Source of the DNA: JABZIP01 sp052173355
Lineage (GTDB): Bacteria; Bacillota; Clostridia; Peptostreptococcales; Anaerovoracaceae
DNA: 26,830 bases
Direction of reading: 5' to 3'
Assembly: GCA_052173355.1 (NCBI GenBank)
Contig: JBQMYS010000012.1
Coordinates: 1 to 26,830, forward strand
Part shown: positions 23,669-26,830 of the stretch, in pieces
Layout of the letters: each line of letters starts with the position of its first letter
How positions within the stretch are numbered: position 1 is the stretch's first letter
The notes under the pieces: model-generated
Told to the model about the DNA's origin: nothing
What the model saw: only the letters and a program-made list of their open reading frames with translations
Database searches by the model: none
Position numbers and translations under genes: made by a program

Positions 23669-26029
23669 TCAAAACATAGTTTTGACACCGATTTTTTTAT
23701 TTTTGTATATCATTATTCCGACTGCACCGTTTTGATCATTTCTATAAATGAGCGCACCTGCTTTTTTTAACCTTTCGATAGCTTCGTCACTCGGATGACC
23801 GTAATTATTTTTTCCGACCTGTATTACTGCAATTTTCGGCATTACCGCATCAAGGAGTTTTTTAGAACTTCCATATCGACTGCCATGATGTGAAACTTTT
23901 AAAATATCACATTTCAAGTCCGCTTTTCGATTATTTTGCACCAATTTTTCTTCAGTATTAAAATCTAAATCTCCTGTCATCATTACAGAAACATTGTTTA
24001 TGGTAACTTTTGCTACAAGGGATATTAAATTTTCGTCCTTGATATTCGGTCTTGTAGCTTTATAATAATCCGGATTTTCTCTAGCAGGAAAAAATATATT
24101 GATTTTTAAGTTTTTAGAAAATCTCAATTCATCACCGGCTGCAAGATACAAATACTTTCGTTTATCTACACCTGTTTTTTCTTCTACAAGTTTTGGCACC
24201 ACGCAATTACCTTCATATATTGCCACCTTGTCAATTTTAATATGCTTTTCTAATGATGAAAGTCCCCCTACATGATCTTTATCAAAATGTGAAATCAATA
24301 CCAAATCCAAATGTTTTACACCATTTTTTAATAAAAACGGCAACACAATTTTTTCACCGACATCAATACGTATACTGCCTCCTGTATCCAGCAAAATATT
24401 CTTACCGTCTTTACTCCTTACGAGCAAGCAATCTCCTTGTCCTACATCGCAGAAAATCAACTGTGCTTTGTCAAATTCACTATCTTGCATCTTTCCGCAC
24501 AAAAATGCAATTAGACATATTACTATCGTAAATATCGCAATATTTTTAATTTTTTTGCGTTGCAGAAATATCCTAAAAAATTCACTACTCACAAAAAATA
24601 ACATTGAATAATATACAAAAATCAATTCAATCGGCGGGCTTGTAACTTGAATATACGGCTTTATACCATAAAATGTCGCTTCGTTCAAAAAAAGTATAAG
24701 TTTGACAAAAAATTCACAGATTATTCCCAATATCTGAAACAATATACTTAAAATATATGCATTAAAAATCAGCGATAAACTTGAGATTACAAGCATAGCG
24801 ATTATGGTGGAAACTGTAATACCTCCAATAAATATAATCGGTATATTCAGCAAAAATGCGCTGATAGAAAAATAATTAAAAACATACGCACTAATAGGTG
24901 CCATACCGATTTGCATCGCGCACGAACTCACGAGAATATTCCTCGTGATTCGTGTCACGCTCGGAATCAATATTCCGAGCGTGAGTATGGCACAAAACGA
25001 AAGCTGAAAACCTAAATCAGTTACAAGCATCGGATTCCCAACGGTCATTATGAACATTGTAAAAAGACTTGCCGTAAACATATCATAACGTTTTCTGAAA
25101 ATCATAGACATGATATGTAAAAATATCATTATAAAAGCTCTGACAACAGATGGTGCAAATCCTGCAAGCGCAACATAAAAAAACAAAAATACAATTATCA
25201 ACAAATTCATTGCAATCCTTTTACTTCTGCGCATCATTGCATTCAAGGCTGCATATACCGCACCTATATGCAATCCGCTAACAGCAAGTATGTGACAAAT
25301 TCCGTTTTTTTGAAATTGTGCATACAAATCTTCATCCAAACCGCCTTTTTCTCCGAATGCCATAGCTGTTACTATTCCCGCTATTTGCTTGTCAAAATAA
25401 TTATAAATATTTACTTCGAAATTTAATTTTACTCTTTCACAAATCTGTAAAAACTTGCTGTCTTTTTTACTGTTAAAAAAATCTATTTTAGAATTTCTCG
25501 TAAGGATAGCAAACACTCCTTTTGCACGCAAATATCTTGCGTAATCAAAAGTCCCGGGATTTCTGGCACTCGCAGGGCGTGATACCTTACCGCTAAAACT
25601 TACATACCTGCCAACAAGCATTTTATATTCAATATCATCATCAATATTTTTAACAAGTACCTTCTCTTTATCCATCTTCAATATGAACTGGTGATTTTTT
25701 TCATCGTCTTTTTGAATATGCGTAACAATACCTGATACCGTAACATTCTCGCCCTCATATTCAAGTAAATTCCCCTCATATTCACTTTTAACAACAAAAT
25801 TCACAGAACCTGCCAAAAATATACAAATTACAATAACAATCGTATTACCCCCGATTTGATATTGTTCAAACGCTTTCATATTCCGCATAACAAAAATTGC
25901 CGAAAACAAAATCAAAAATGAAATTATAAAACATAATTTCATTATAATTTCCTTTCCCTGCAAACTTGCCATCATGCTGAGCGCAACTATCCACGCTCCA
26001 AAAAACAAAGCTCCTTTTCGTCTTACCAT
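23669..26029 (-). CDS. comEC: ComEC/Rec2-type DNA uptake channel protein
   Basis: 786 residues, a full-length ComEC. Membrane segments and an OB-like N-terminal domain (about 90-190) are followed by the competence core with GICHILAVSGLHIGAVYA (about 243-260), several further helices up to about 515, and a C-terminal metallo-beta-lactamase domain. That domain has DVGQGDCLLV at 528-537, DTGG at 548-551, SHFDKDHVGG at 580-589 (H581, D583, D585, H586), MTGD and SHHGS at 713-717, so the nuclease-type site looks intact. ComEC forms the channel that imports single-stranded DNA during transformation. No comEA or other com gene is nearby. The ATG follows TTAAGG at rather long spacing. The middle of the gene holds two adjacent hairpins. 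Confidence 0.95.
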   Translation of the reverse strand: MVRRKGALFFGAWIVALSMMASLQGKEIIMKLCFIISFLILFSAIFVMRNMKAFEQYQIGGNTIVIVICIFLAGSVNFVVKSEYEGNLLEYEGENVTVSGIVTHIQKDDEKNHQFILKMDKEKVLVKNIDDDIEYKMLVGRYVSFSGKVSRPASARNPGTFDYARYLRAKGVFAILTRNSKIDFFNSKKDSKFLQICERVKLNFEVNIYNYFDKQIAGIVTAMAFGEKGGLDEDLYAQFQKNGICHILAVSGLHIGAVYAALNAMMRRSKRIAMNLLIIVFLFFYVALAGFAPSVVRAFIMIFLHIMSMIFRKRYDMFTASLFTMFIMTVGNPMLVTDLGFQLSFCAILTLGILIPSVTRITRNILVSSCAMQIGMAPISAYVFNYFSISAFLLNIPIIFIGGITVSTIIAMLVISSLSLIFNAYILSILFQILGIICEFFVKLILFLNEATFYGIKPYIQVTSPPIELIFVYYSMLFFVSSEFFRIFLQRKKIKNIAIFTIVICLIAFLCGKMQDSEFDKAQLIFCDVGQGDCLLVRSKDGKNILLDTGGSIRIDVGEKIVLPFLLKNGVKHLDLVLISHFDKDHVGGLSSLEKHIKIDKVAIYEGNCVVPKLVEEKTGVDKRKYLYLAAGDELRFSKNLKINIFFPARENPDYYKATRPNIKDENLISLVAKVTINNVSVMMTGDLDFNTEEKLVQNNRKADLKCDILKVSHHGSRYGSSKKLLDAVMPKIAVIQVGKNNYGHPSDEAIERLKKAGALIYRNDQNGAVGIMIYKNKKIGVKTMF
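24921..24984. repeat. Two adjacent near-perfect 13-bp inverted repeats inside comEC
   Basis: First hairpin: CACGAA + bulged C + TCACGAG (24921-24934), seven-base loop AATATTC, then CTCGTGATTCGTG (24942-24954). Second hairpin begins on the next base: TCACGCTCGGAAT (24955-24967), loop CAAT, then ATTCCGAGCGTGA (24972-24984). The stems have similar TCACG/CGTGA ends. They encode about residues 349-371 of ComEC, in a membrane-segment region. Confidence 0.85.
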
Positions 26030-26086
26030 ATTTGATTTTGCCTTAATTTACTTGTTTACTCCCTTATGATTTTAATATAATCCGAT

Positions 26087-26116
26087 TTTATATTTTGTGG
26101 CTATAAAAATTATCAA
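26087..26116 (-). promoter_or_regulatory. Probable comEC promoter
   Basis: TTGATA (26111-26116) and TATAAA (26087-26092), 18 bases apart on the minus strand, about 60 bases before the comEC start. The rest of 26030-26221 is very AT-rich, with no clear hairpin. Confidence 0.6.
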
Positions 26117-26221
26117 ATTTGCATTTTATTATATTATATCATAAAGTTTTACTTTTTTGTATATTTTTTACATTATTTTATTTTTATATTAAGCTTCAAT
26201 CAAATTCATTAGTAAGTTTAT

Positions 26222-26830
26222 TCATTTAGCGTTAACCTTATTTTTAAATTTTATCGTAAATACTCTGCTCTCATCACTACCCCAAAGCTCGTATTCTACA
26301 GGCTTATTACCTTTTTGCGAAATATACTTGGAAACAAGGTAATCGAAAAATTCATACGGATCTTTATAAGCCGCATCATAAGCTTTTTTATTTTTAAATT
26401 TAAAAACCATTTTTGAAAAATTCTTTTCTTTTACATATTTGGAGAATAACGCCTCTATACCTGCTTTTGAATAAGTGTCGAAATATCCCCCTACTTTTTT
26501 ATAATAATAAAGATTTTCATTTGTGCAATTAGGGAAATTCCATACCTTAGCAAGATTTTTATATTCCGTTTCTGCAAAAATATTTTCAACATATGTGCCA
26601 ACGGTATGCGTACTTCTTAATATATCATCTGTTGCATATAAGTAGTCATATGTATGAAGATATTGATATTTCGCTTCTTCTTTCGTATAAACCTCCGGAT
26701 GATCTCCCCATGTTGTATCAATCCACGCATAATCATTTCCATGTTGTATTAAATTCCACGCATGTCTTTCACGGCTTTTCCCATCATCAATATATCCTGT
26801 TACATATGTGGCAGGAATTCCGGCTTTAAT
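26222..26830 (-). CDS. Transglutaminase-like domain protein, N-terminus cut by window edge
   Basis: The minus-strand frame is open from the right edge to the stop at 26222, about 202 codons. Near the edge it reads GIPATYVTGYIDDGKSRERH then AWNLI..., followed by DYAWIDTTWGD: these are the conserved second half of a transglutaminase-like core, with the catalytic His in RHAWN and Asp in IDTTWGD. The catalytic Cys lies beyond the window. After the core is a region rich in Tyr, Lys and Asp (YQYLHTYDYLLYATDDILRS, NLYYYKKVGGYFDTY) of no recognised family. Bacterial proteins of this kind are often cell-surface proteases or cross-linkers; whether this one is secreted cannot be judged without the N-terminus. 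A start at an internal Met (26410) would give only a fragment. Confidence 0.85.
   Translation of the reverse strand: MKAGIPATYVTGYIDDGKSRERHAWNLIQHGNDYAWIDTTWGDHPEVYTKEEAKYQYLHTYDYLYATDDILRSTHTVGTYVENIFAETEYKNLAKVWNFPNCTNENLYYYKKVGGYFDTYSKAGIEALFSKYVKEKNFSKMVFKFKNKKAYDAAYKDPYEFFDYLVSKYISQKGNKPVEYELWGSDESRVFTIKFKNKVNAK

Noticed and set aside
26593..26829. Plus-strand open frame at the right edge
   Set aside because: The opposite strand is open throughout and encodes a clear transglutaminase-like core, so the plus-strand frame is a shadow.

Overview
The window reads as a stretch of core chromosome from a low-GC, Gram-positive, Clostridia-like bacterium. Supporting this are AT-rich intergenic DNA, strong GGAGG-type ribosome sites, a ComEC-HolA neighbourhood, a YneB/YnzC-type gene pair, copper-amine-oxidase-like stalk domains fused to a GHL10 hydrolase, NhaC, and IscS-IscU. 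A chemoreceptor and an HD-GYP protein suggest motility or c-di-GMP signalling. There is no rRNA, tRNA, CRISPR array, transposase or prophage. No gene-free stretch exceeds 300 bases; the largest gaps are about 230 bases (15831-16062 and 7234-7456).

Left part (1-7233, minus strand, read right to left). A chemoreceptor, a small lipoprotein and lgt form one operon. rpsB-tsf follows from its own promoter, which lies just past lgt, and ends at a strong hairpin. rapZ and a cation diffusion facilitator cut by the window edge come next.

Middle (7361-16839). An HD-GYP gene diverges from the chemoreceptor. A secreted GHL10 hydrolase and a YwlG-like gene run on the minus strand. A queuosine-precursor transporter (plus strand) follows a likely preQ1-I riboswitch. 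It converges on an acyl-CoA ligase with overlapping stop codons that sit inside a terminator hairpin. deoD (plus) and nhaC (minus) converge on a shared terminator, followed by an enoyl-CoA hydratase.

Right part (16952-26830, minus strand). comEC, a GH114-like lipoprotein, holA, a DUF1275 membrane protein, NfeD, an SPFH protein, a serine-recombinase homologue without its catalytic serine, and a 57-residue DUF896 protein form a tightly packed run of eight genes. iscS-iscU follow. A transglutaminase-like gene is cut by the right edge.

I did not find an obviously new multi-gene system. The most interesting items are the catalytically degenerate recombinase coupled to DUF896, two adjacent 13-bp hairpins inside comEC, the 81-bp in-frame repeats in the chemoreceptor tail, the riboswitch, a structured rpsB leader, and a glycosidase-like lipoprotein wedged between comEC and holA.
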